Assembly: GCA_041688215.1 (NCBI GenBank)
Contig: JBDNIO010000002.1
Coordinates: forward strand, 1-12,060
Length of the DNA stretch: 12,060 nucleotides
Direction: 5' to 3'
Origin: JBDNIO01 sp041688215
GTDB taxonomy: Bacteria > Pseudomonadota > Gammaproteobacteria > Nevskiales > Salinisphaeraceae
Part shown: positions 1-6,019 of the stretch, one piece after another
Numbering within the stretch: position 1 is the stretch's first letter
Layout of the letters: each line of letters begins with the position of its first letter
Notes under the pieces: model-generated
Told to the model about the DNA's origin: nothing
Seen by the model: only the letters and a program-made list of their open reading frames with translations
The model's database searches: none
Position numbers and translations under genes: made by a program

Positions 1-138
1 TGAGCGATGGTCAGGATTGGCTCGAAACTGGAAGTCCGAGCAGTTGGTTTATCTAAACCCCGGCAAACCTGCGAGAATGGAGGTGAATCTCAAACAAAAT
101 GTGGCTTAAATAATGCGACACCTTCCTTGACATCTACC

Positions 139-387
139 GGCTGGAACATGGTGGCCATTGACTGTTACGACAACCGCGATCAGTTGTGGAAGTTCCAGGA
201 AGCGGCCGCAATTCTGTTTCAGCCGCTGTTGATCTCCGGTGGTGTGCCGGACATGATATACGATCTTCAGTCGGGCCTGTACTTCGTGACCGCAATGAGC
301 AACGAAGGTCAGCCCAACGACTTCTCGGTTGAACTGAAAGATCGTTACTTCTCGCCGCAATCGCTCAAACGTCGTACCAGCCGCTAA
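139..387 (+). pseudogene. C-terminal remnant of a DUF1329 domain protein
   Basis: Translation from position 139 gives about 82 residues that read like the extreme C-terminus of DUF1329 proteins, which are secreted or envelope proteins of roughly 450 residues with no firm function. The recognisable blocks are GWNMVAIDCYDNRDQLWKF, then MIYDLQSGLYFVTAMSNEG, then a closing FSPQSLKRR, in family order and ending at a natural stop. Upstream of 139 the same frame stays open to an ATG at 7, but those residues do not look like DUF1329 or any family I know. In a neighbouring frame, bases 117-137 read DTFLDIY, which may be the decayed 'TFYLDED'-type segment that normally precedes the Trp. That would imply a frameshift near 136-139. 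I see no ribosome binding site for an internal start. The best reading is a broken 5'-truncated gene. The family match is from memory of the pattern. Confidence 0.6.
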
Positions 388-413
388 GCTGAGACGCGCA
401 AGAGTTGACCAAC

Positions 414-433
414 AAAGCCGCGGCTGCTTTTTT
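414..433 (+). terminator. Possible weak intrinsic terminator
   Basis: AAAGC (414-418) and GCTTT (426-430) can pair around a seven-base GC-rich loop, and the 3' arm runs into a six-T tract (428-433). It lies 27 bases after the stop of the DUF1329 remnant and before the DUF2970 gene. The stem has only five pairs, so the call is tentative. Confidence 0.3.
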
Positions 434-459
434 ACGTTTCAGATCGCAGCAAAGAATCG

Positions 460-690
460 ATGCAAGAGCAGGATAAAAACACGAGCAACAACAAGGCGCC
501 GACCCTTTGGGATACGGTAAAAAGCGTGGCCGCGGCGTTTTTCGGCGTTCAGAGCAACGCCAACCGGGTGCGTGATTTCACCCATGGCAAAGCCTCGCAC
601 TTCATCATCATCGGCGTGGTTATGACTGCTGTGTTTGTCATAACCCTGGTCATGATAGTGAAACTGATTCTGTACCTGGCGGGCGTTTAA
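460..690 (+). CDS. DUF2970 family small inner-membrane protein
   Basis: This 76-residue protein matches the pattern of the DUF2970 family, small proteobacterial membrane proteins of unknown function. The soluble N-terminus (about residues 1-20) is polar and charged. It is followed by the characteristic block VKSVAAAFFGVQSNANRVRDF (about 20-40), a short His/Lys segment, and one long hydrophobic helix (about residues 48-75, IIIGVVMTAVFVITLVMIVKL). The length is normal for the family and the protein ends straight after the membrane segment. A weak purine stretch (AAAGAA) precedes the ATG at 460. It is flanked by a decayed gene upstream and a large hairpin repeat downstream, so it is probably transcribed alone. 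The context gives no clue to its job. The family assignment rests on the conserved FFGVQS...RDF block and the C-terminal helix. Confidence 0.8.
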   Translation: MQEQDKNTSNNKAPTLWDTVKSVAAAFFGVQSNANRVRDFTHGKASHFIIIGVVMTAVFVITLVMIVKLILYLAGV

Positions 691-772
691 GGGGTTTAAC
701 GGTCCTAACGCTGACTCAGGTGCCGCGTAAAACCGCGTAAGCCTCACGAAGGCATACAATTATTAACACTAA

Positions 773-840
773 AGGCGCGCGGAGGCACACAGAGGAAAGG
801 TTTCAGGACAACAAAACCCTCTGTGCGCCTCCGCGCGCCT
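773..840. repeat. Large imperfect palindrome (23-bp arms) with 10-bp internal units
   Basis: Bases 773-795 pair with 818-840: 22 of 23 positions are complementary, the exception being A787 opposite C826, around a 22-base loop. The right arm with its flank (818-845), read on the minus strand, is three near-identical ten-base units: CACAGAGGCG, CGCGGAGGCG, CACAGAGG. A five-T run follows at 846-850, so the RNA hairpin could also end transcription from the DUF2970 gene. It resembles the dispersed REP-like intergenic palindromes of proteobacterial genomes, but copy number cannot be judged from one window. Confidence 0.8.
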
Positions 841-912
841 CTGTGTTTTTATAAAGGGTATATGCAGCGCGACATGGCCACGACCTGATTCAGCGTAAGA
901 ATCACTACCTGT

Positions 913-1341
913 TTAACCCAGCGCCTTTTTCAGGTTGCTGATGAAGGCGTCAATCTGCTGGGCGAATTCGTGTTCAACAATCGGCTTTATCGCACCCGCA
1001 AGAATTTGTGGTGCCGGGACATTTACCAAACCGTCGGTCGTGAGTTTTATCTCGCACCCCGACTCTATGGGTGTGATCGTAAATAAGCCCTGAATATCCG
1101 CATTATCCGTATCCGCTTGCAGCGGGGTCCAGGTAATGCAGCCTGCCTCGGGTTCGTAAATATATTGCACGCTGTAGATAACCTGATGCGCGATGCTCTT
1201 TACGCCTATCGGCTGTAATTCCCAGCGCCAGCGGTCATCGCCCAGATCCACCAGTTTTTGTATTTTCGTGTAGTGCTTGAGCGTGGCCTGGGTATCCGCA
1301 CTGACCTGAAACGTTTTCGAAACTTCAATTTTCTTGATTAT
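913..1341 (-). CDS. SRPBCC/START-like protein, start codon apparently lost
   Basis: The minus-strand frame ending at 913 encodes a SRPBCC-fold (START/polyketide-cyclase-like) protein, similar in pattern to DUF1997-type members that bind hydrophobic ligands. It shows the alternating strands (RWRWELQPIG, IYSVQYIYEPEAGCITWTPL, DIQGLFTITPIESGCEIKLTT) and the long C-terminal helix (HEFAQQIDAFISNLKKALG). The first canonical start is a GTG at 1251, giving 112 residues. However, the frame continues upstream with family-like sequence (KKIEVSKTFQVSADTQATL, then HYTKIQKLVDL) that would form the first strand and helix, reaching a stop at 1351-1353. That extension has no ATG, GTG or TTG. The ATA at 1341 is where an ATG would fit (then IKKIEVS). 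An inverted-repeat element starts at 1360, just upstream. Either a rare AUA/AUU/CUG start is used, a truncated GTG form is made, or the gene is dying. Ligand and role are unknown. Confidence 0.6.
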   Translation of the reverse strand: MIKKIEVSKTFQVSADTQATLKHYTKIQKLVDLGDDRWRWELQPIGVKSIAHQVIYSVQYIYEPEAGCITWTPLQADTDNADIQGLFTITPIESGCEIKLTTDGLVNVPAPQILAGAIKPIVEHEFAQQIDAFISNLKKALG

Positions 1342-1359
1342 GTCCCAAACTCAGCTAGC

Positions 1360-1500
1360 CCGTCATGCCGGAAAATGCGCAGCCGAGCAACGCGAGCTGA
1401 GCGAAGCGAACGTCCGGCATCCATGCCCTTTTAAACCCGTGGATTCCGGGTTCACTGAGTTCATCTCGCTGCACTCGGCTACGCGATCCCGGAATGACGG
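1360..1500. repeat. Composite inverted-repeat intergenic element, about 141 bp (MITE/REP-like)
   Basis: The ends are inverted: CCGTCATGCCGG (1360-1371) against CCGGAATGACGG (1489-1500), 11 of 12 complementary. Each half can also fold alone: ATGCCGG (1365-1371) with CCGGCAT (1414-1420), and ATTCCGGG (1443-1450) with CCCGGAAT (1488-1495). The two halves meet in a further inverted pair, CCGGCATCCATG (1414-1425) and CGTGGATTCCGG (1438-1449). The CGTCATnCCGG...CCGGnATCCA pattern belongs to a class of dispersed proteobacterial intergenic palindromes. ACTCAG (1349-1354) and CTGAGT (1511-1516) extend the symmetry outside. It fills the gap between the SRPBCC gene and the mutS 3' end. An open frame across it (1334-1525) has no coding character. 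Confidence 0.8.
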
Positions 1501-1545
1501 AGTCTCTTGCCTGAGTCAACGTTAGAACCACTTGATGAGGAATAG

Positions 1546-4149
1546 CTATGTATCCTGCGCCTGCGCAATAGACTTCAGCCGGTAAAGTTCATCCAGCGCC
1601 TCTCTGGGGCTGAACGCGTCCGGGTCAATTTTTTTTACGGCGACTAAAAGCGGGTTCTTTCTGCCGGTTTCCGGAATGGGCGGGCGTTCGCTGAACAGCG
1701 GTATCTGCGGGGCTGCCTTCTCCGGAGCATGTTTGACACCCTGTGACTCCAGCTCCAACAGATAACCCCTGGCAGCCTGCAACACTTCACGCGGTACGCC
1801 GGCCAGTGCAGCGACCTGCAGACCATAGCTGCGTGAGGCGGCGCCGTCTTTCACCGCATGCAGAAACACCAGCTCTTCCCCGAATTCACTGGCGTCAAAA
1901 TGAATGTTGGCAGCACCGGGCAGGGCCTGCGCGACCGCGGTCAGCTCAAAATAGTGAGTCGCAAACAAGGTGAATGCCTGGTTATTCAGGGCCAGATACT
2001 CGGCGCAGGCGCGTGCCAGCGCGAGGCCGTCGTAAGTTGATGTGCCGCGGCCGATCTCATCGAGCAGTACCAGACTATGTGCACTGGCGTGATGCAGGAT
2101 ATTGGCGGTCTCCGCCATTTCAACCATGAAGGTACTTTGGCCGGCGACCAGATCATCGCCCGCGCCGATACGGGTGAATATGCGGTCTACCGGGCCGAGC
2201 ACCGCACTGTGCGCCGGCACGTAGCTGCCCATGTAGGCCATCAGGACAATCAACGCAGTTTGGCGCATATAGGTGGATTTGCCCCCCATGTTGGGGCCGG
2301 TAATCAGCAACATGCGGCGCTCGTCGCTCAGCAATACATCGTTGGCAACGAAAGGGCTTTCCAGCACCTGTTCAACCACGAGGTGGCGGCCGCCGACAAT
2401 GTTGATACCCGGTGTATCGACTAATTCAGGTGCGCTCAGTTCCAGGCTGACAGCACGTTCGGCCAAGTTGCTCAGTACATCCAGTTCGGCAATGCCGGCG
2501 GCGCAGGTTTGCAGTGCCTGCAGCGCCTGCGCAAGCGTATCCAGCAACTGTGCATACAGCTCTTTTTCACGTGCCAGCGCACGCTCGTTTGCGGATAGAA
2601 CCTGGTCCTCAAAACCTTTCAGCTCCGGGGTAATGTAACGCTCCACCGCCTTCAGGGTTTGCCGGCGCGTGTAGTTGTCCGGCGCTTTATCGGAATGGAT
2701 TTTGCTCAGTTCTATGAAAAAGCCATGTACACGGTTGTAACCGACCTTGAGCGTCTCCACGCCAGTGCGTTTGCGCTCGCGGGCTTCCAGGTCACGCAGA
2801 AACCCGTCGGCATTGCTGGCCAGCTCGGTGAGTTCGTCGAGCTTCTCATCATGGCCGGGGCGGATCACGCCGCCATCGCGTATCAACAGCGGGGGTTCGT
2901 CGCGTACGGCGCGGGCCAGCAAGCTGGCCGTTTGCGGGTGGGTGGAAATATTGTTGGCGGATTGTGCCAACAAGGGGCTATCCAGCGCGGTGAGCAGGTG
3001 CTGAAGTTCCGGCAGGGTTTCCAGCGCCGCGCGCAAGCCGGTTAAATCACGCGGTCGGGCAGAGCGCAGGGCAATGCGGGCAAGTATGCGTTCAATATCC
3101 ACAATGCCCGACAATAGCGTGTGAATATCGGCATAGGTGCGGCCCTCATGCAGGGCTGAAAGCGCCTGGTGCCGCGCACGCAAAATCTTGTGATCCCGCG
3201 GTGGCCGGGCGGCCCAGCGGCGCAGCGCGCGCCCGCCCATGGTGGTGGCGCAGGCGTCCAGCACGCCGACCAGGGTAAGATCATCCCGCCCGGAAACGCT
3301 GTTTTCAATTTCCAGGTTACGCCGGGTTGTGGCATCCAGAATCAGGGCGTCGTCGTGGGCTTCGGTGCGTATGCCGGAAATATGCGGCAGGGCGGCGCGC
3401 TGGGTTTCCTGTACGTAGTGCAGCAGGGCGCCAGCGGCGGCAATCGCCGTGGGCAGGTTTTCGCAGCCGTAGCCTTTCAGGCTTTGCACGGCGAATGTTT
3501 CCAGCAGCTTGCGCTGCGCGCTGGTCGCATCAAAATGCCAGGGCGGGCGGGCTTTGGCGCCGGTGTATCGCTGCAGGTCAGGCGCGTCCTGGGTGTCCTC
3601 GGAAAATAATAATTCCGCCGGGTGCAGCCGTGCGAGTTCGGCGTGCAGTGCTTCGCTGTTATCTACCTGCATGACGCTGAAGTCGCCGCGCGCCAGTTCC
3701 AGTGCGGCGATGCCAAAGTCTGCCTTGTGCCGGGCAACCGCTACCAGTAATGTTGCACGGCGCGCGTCCAGCAACGCTTCGTCGGTAACCGTGCCGGGCG
3801 TAACAATACGCACAACTTCGCGCTTGACCGGACCCTTGGATGCGCCGGGCGCTTCCATCTGTTCGCAAATAGCAACCGATTCGCCGCGTTTGATCAGCCG
3901 TGCCAGATACTGTTCGGCGGCGTGGTATGGCACACCGGCCATGGGAATCGGCGCGCCCGCCGAGGTGCCGCGCTGGGTCAGGGTGATGTTTAACAGCGCG
4001 GCGGTGCGTTTGGCGTCATCAAAAAAAAGCTCGTAAAAGTCGCCCATGCGGTAGAACACGAGCATATCCGGGTACCCGGCTTTTATGGCCAGAAATTGGG
4101 CCATCATGGGCGTATGTTCTGCAGACTTTTTGGCGGTTGAAACGCTCAT
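1546..4149 (-). CDS. mutS: DNA mismatch repair protein MutS
   Basis: An 867-residue MutS, near the usual length (about 850). It recognises mispairs and small loops and, with MutL, triggers strand-directed repair. The N-terminal mismatch-binding motif F38-Y39-E40 (in MGDFYELFFDDAK) is intact; the Phe stacks on the mispair. Connector, lever and clamp domains follow, then the ABC-type ATPase with Walker A GPNMGGKST (K624), Walker B LVLLDEIGRGTS (D697, E698) and the FATHYFEL histidine block. The C-terminal DPDAFSPREALDELYRLKS segment corresponds to the tetramerisation tail, so the protein is full length. The start fits the family, since HTPMMAQF follows about 11 residues in. An AGGG lies unusually close (two bases) to the ATG, and a six-pair hairpin abuts it. 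The next upstream gene on this strand is the DUF1207 gene, 46 bp away, so co-transcription is likely. The 3' end faces the inverted-repeat element. Confidence 0.98.
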   Translation of the reverse strand: MSVSTAKKSAEHTPMMAQFLAIKAGYPDMLVFYRMGDFYELFFDDAKRTAALLNITLTQRGTSAGAPIPMAGVPYHAAEQYLARLIKRGESVAICEQMEAPGASKGPVKREVVRIVTPGTVTDEALLDARRATLLVAVARHKADFGIAALELARGDFSVMQVDNSEALHAELARLHPAELLFSEDTQDAPDLQRYTGAKARPPWHFDATSAQRKLLETFAVQSLKGYGCENLPTAIAAAGALLHYVQETQRAALPHISGIRTEAHDDALILDATTRRNLEIENSVSGRDDLTLVGVLDACATTMGGRALRRWAARPPRDHKILRARHQALSALHEGRTYADIHTLLSGIVDIERILARIALRSARPRDLTGLRAALETLPELQHLLTALDSPLLAQSANNISTHPQTASLLARAVRDEPPLLIRDGGVIRPGHDEKLDELTELASNADGFLRDLEARERKRTGVETLKVGYNRVHGFFIELSKIHSDKAPDNYTRRQTLKAVERYITPELKGFEDQVLSANERALAREKELYAQLLDTLAQALQALQTCAAGIAELDVLSNLAERAVSLELSAPELVDTPGINIVGGRHLVVEQVLESPFVANDVLLSDERRMLLITGPNMGGKSTYMRQTALIVLMAYMGSYVPAHSAVLGPVDRIFTRIGAGDDLVAGQSTFMVEMAETANILHHASAHSLVLLDEIGRGTSTYDGLALARACAEYLALNNQAFTLFATHYFELTAVAQALPGAANIHFDASEFGEELVFLHAVKDGAASRSYGLQVAALAGVPREVLQAARGYLLELESQGVKHAPEKAAPQIPLFSERPPIPETGRKNPLLVAVKKIDPDAFSPREALDELYRLKSIAQAQDT

Positions 4150-4156
4150 AACCCTG

Positions 4157-4171
4157 GCGTGCTAGGCACGC
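4157..4171 (-). promoter_or_regulatory. Hairpin abutting the mutS ribosome binding site
   Basis: GCGTGC (4157-4162) and GCACGC (4166-4171) form a perfect six-pair stem with a three-base loop in the 46-bp gap between the DUF1207 gene and mutS. On the mRNA (minus strand) it ends one base before the AGGG preceding the mutS ATG. It could limit ribosome access or mark a processing point. No T tract follows, so it is not an intrinsic terminator. Function is inferred from position only. Confidence 0.3.
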
Positions 4172-4195
4172 ACCCATATGCGAATAGCTCTGTGC

Positions 4196-5269
4196 TCAAA
4201 TACCGAATTGGAAGCCGAAGCCGAAGTAGTCCAGGCGGTTGAAAAAGAACTGACCGTTGGGCGATTTGCCAGTGTAGTATTCAAGCAGTAAGCGTAACTC
4301 ACGTTTGTTGCGAGTGAAAATGAGGGCCGCCTGATAGGATTGATTTATGGTCCAATCCTGCGCCCCCAGCGCTTTGTAATCCGCTGCCAACGACAGATCC
4401 AGTTCGCCAAGCGCATTCTTAATGCGCCATTCACTGCCGGCTTGTGCAATCCCGCGATCCAGGTTTTCGGTAGTGCGCAGCAAATATCCGCCGCCGCCGT
4501 AGACACGCACCTGCTTCCAATCGTGGCTGATGATCAAGTCCAGGGCTTCGAAGCTGACATCGAGGCGGTCGGTAACGTTATTGTTGGCGATAAACTCATC
4601 GCCCAGGTGCGAGCTAATATGGAAAATGCGCGCCCGCCCCGACCAATTACCTTTGCGGTAGGTTAGCGGCAGGCTCACAATGTAGTCGGTATTCAGTAGG
4701 TCGTTGCTGTCTTCATCCTGGTTGAAAATCGAAAAAGTACCGCCTTGCAGGCCCACTTGCCACGTGCCGTCACCGATGTGGCCTTCGACCAGGCTGAAGG
4801 TTTCTCCGGCCTGTACCGCGCCGATAGTAAAATCATCACCACGGGTATCGTAGCTCTGGTATTTAAGCGCTAATTGAGGTTCGCGCGGGTCGGCTTGCAG
4901 CGGGCGGAATATGTCCGTGGTGGGAAGCCAGATTAAGCCGATCTTGGTTTTGTCATCGACGGGAACCTTGGCAGCGACGGTGGCTTGGTCGGGCGCACAG
5001 GGAAGTCGCCAGTTTACTTTAACGATGGGCCCGTTCCCGGTTAACCTTTGGCGGATAGACGTTTGCTGCGCGGCGGGCAAACAAGAGTCTCCGGCGATCT
5101 CGATCGCGCCTTCCTCTTTGGTCGCGCGCGCCTCCAGGCCCAATGTGGCATCGTGTTCGTCCAGCAAGGCTTGCGCATAGCCGCGCTCGAAACCGGGCTC
5201 CTCGGCGTGCACTTTGAATGCGCCGAGCAAGCAAAGGGCGGTAAAAATCAGGATACTTTTGCGGTGCAT
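4196..5269 (-). CDS. DUF1207 outer-membrane-type protein with extra N-terminal domain
   Basis: A 357-residue exported protein. Residues 1-22 form a Sec signal peptide (Arg/Lys N-terminus, hydrophobic core, VHA cleavage site before EEPG). No lipobox is visible. Residues about 113-357 match the DUF1207 pattern: LPTTDIFRPLQADPREP, GETFSL, GLQGGTFSIFNQD, a DYIVSLPLTYR strand, HISSHLGDEF, YGGGGYLL, LLLEYYTGKSPNGQFF and a final FGFGFQFGI strand. The amphipathic strand-rich layout and aromatic C-terminal strand suggest an outer-membrane beta-barrel. Between the signal and DUF1207, residues about 25-105 form a small separate region with two cysteines (C63, C91) that could form a disulfide. It looks loosely BON-like (EGAIEIAGDSCLPAAQQTSIR, VKVNWR), which is inference only. 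GAGGA about eight bases before the ATG supports the start. It lies directly upstream of mutS on the same strand. The function is unknown. Confidence 0.82.
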   Translation of the reverse strand: MHRKSILIFTALCLLGAFKVHAEEPGFERGYAQALLDEHDATLGLEARATKEEGAIEIAGDSCLPAAQQTSIRQRLTGNGPIVKVNWRLPCAPDQATVAAKVPVDDKTKIGLIWLPTTDIFRPLQADPREPQLALKYQSYDTRGDDFTIGAVQAGETFSLVEGHIGDGTWQVGLQGGTFSIFNQDEDSNDLLNTDYIVSLPLTYRKGNWSGRARIFHISSHLGDEFIANNNVTDRLDVSFEALDLIISHDWKQVRVYGGGGYLLRTTENLDRGIAQAGSEWRIKNALGELDLSLAADYKALGAQDWTINQSYQAALIFTRNKRELRLLLEYYTGKSPNGQFFFNRLDYFGFGFQFGI

Positions 5270-5319
5270 GGATTGTCCTCACGGACGGTCGGGTCGATAA
5301 ACAGCGCGGATTGCGCAGT

Positions 5320-5325
5320 AGTATA
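5320..5325 (-). promoter_or_regulatory. Candidate -10 element for the DUF1207-mutS unit
   Basis: On the minus strand, TATACT (5 of 6 to TATAAT) lies in the 61-bp divergent gap, about 50 bases upstream of the DUF1207 start and leaving room for the GAGGA ribosome binding site. No convincing -35 stands at the right spacing: TTGTGA is 20 bases away. The same bases read TAGTAT on the plus strand right before the pncC ATG. Weak call. Confidence 0.22.
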
Positions 5326-5330
5326 GGCTA

Positions 5331-5819
5331 ATGAAACACGAAAATTCACAAGAACTCGCGGAAAATGTCGGCATAAAATTGATCGGCAACAAGCAAATGC
5401 TCGCTCTGGCGGAATCTTGCACAGGCGGCAGCCTGGGGCAGGCGGTTACCGCGGTGCCGGGGTGCTCAACCTGGTTCGAACGGGGTTTTGTCACCTATTC
5501 CAATCTTTCGAAAACACAAATGCTGGGGGTGGACGCCGATTTAATCCACCGCGAAGGTGCCGTGAGCGCCACGGTGGTAGAACAAATGGCTGTGGGGGCA
5601 TTGCGCCATAGCACGGCACAGTGGGCGATTGCGGTAAGCGGCGTGGCTGGCCCGGATGGCGGCAGCGAGGCGCGACCGGTCGGTACTGTTTGGATCGCTT
5701 GGGTCGGGCCAAGTGGCGAGGCACAAGCACAGCGGTTCAATTTTCCGGGTAGCCGCGAGGCGGTTCGCAGCGCATCTGTGGCGGCGGGCCTGAGGGGTTT
5801 ACTGGATCGCTTGGTTTGA
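5331..5819 (+). CDS. pncC: Nicotinamide-nucleotide amidase PncC (CinA C-terminal domain family)
   Basis: This 162-residue stand-alone CinA C-terminal domain matches the single-domain enzymes such as E. coli PncC (YgaD), with no N-terminal MoaB-like domain. The family deamidates nicotinamide mononucleotide to nicotinate mononucleotide for NAD recycling in the cytoplasm. Visible signatures are ALAESCTGGSLG with the presumed nucleophile S29, VTYSNLSKTQMLGV with Y56 and K61, and the loop AVSGVAGPDGG followed by PVGTVWIAW. The whole fold is present up to a normal end (LRGLLDRLV). An AGG sits three bases before the ATG, and that ATG fits the family N-terminus. The gene lies just upstream of recA in the same direction, as in many gammaproteobacteria, but the 200-bp gap to recA argues that recA has its own promoter. 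Older annotations call this gene cinA; the short form alone should not be taken as a competence gene. Confidence 0.92.
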   Translation: MKHENSQELAENVGIKLIGNKQMLALAESCTGGSLGQAVTAVPGCSTWFERGFVTYSNLSKTQMLGVDADLIHREGAVSATVVEQMAVGALRHSTAQWAIAVSGVAGPDGGSEARPVGTVWIAWVGPSGEAQAQRFNFPGSREAVRSASVAAGLRGLLDRLV

Positions 5820-6019
5820 GCTGCCTTTTCTTCGCGCTTTGGCCGCAGGATGCTATACGGGCGCAGTTGCGACAAGCCGCGCAAATGTATGTCGAAAGTG
5901 GGCGCCGGGTAGCGCCCGAAAAACTGCGAGTCTGTAACACCAACTGTGTAGCGGCCTGGACATGTGTGGAATAATGGCCGACCTCGGCACGCACATTCGA
6001 ATTTAGAGAGACGCAAGCC
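5820..6019. other. pncC-recA intergenic region with no canonical LexA box
   Basis: This 200-bp region should hold the recA promoter. I see no match to the gammaproteobacterial SOS box (CTG-N10-CAG). The nearest is CTG-N10-TGG at 5944-5959. AATAAT (5970-5975) is a possible -10 but has only a poor -35 match at the right distance. A perfect inverted hexamer GGGCGC-N6-GCGCCC lies at 5900-5917. GAGAGA (6005-6010) before the ATG at 6020 is the likely ribosome binding site. How recA is damage-induced here is unclear. Confidence 0.5.

Noticed and set aside
2..109. Open frame tail ending at 107-109 (…LVYLNPGKPARMEVNLKQNVA) as the 3' end of another gene
   Set aside because: It has protein-like composition but is only 35 residues, has no start in the window, and matches no family I recognise. 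It could be part of the decayed region.
1334..1525. 63-codon plus-strand open frame as a small gene
   Set aside because: It lies almost wholly inside the inverted-repeat element, has no ribosome binding site, and the peptide has no coding character.
3169..4036. Long plus-strand open frames opposite mutS (also 2077-3045)
   Set aside because: They are antisense shadows of the high-GC mutS codons, with no ribosome binding sites and no family resemblance.
5944..5959. CTG-N10-TGG as a LexA box before recA
   Set aside because: The second half-site does not match CAG and the inner bases lack the usual AT-rich palindrome.
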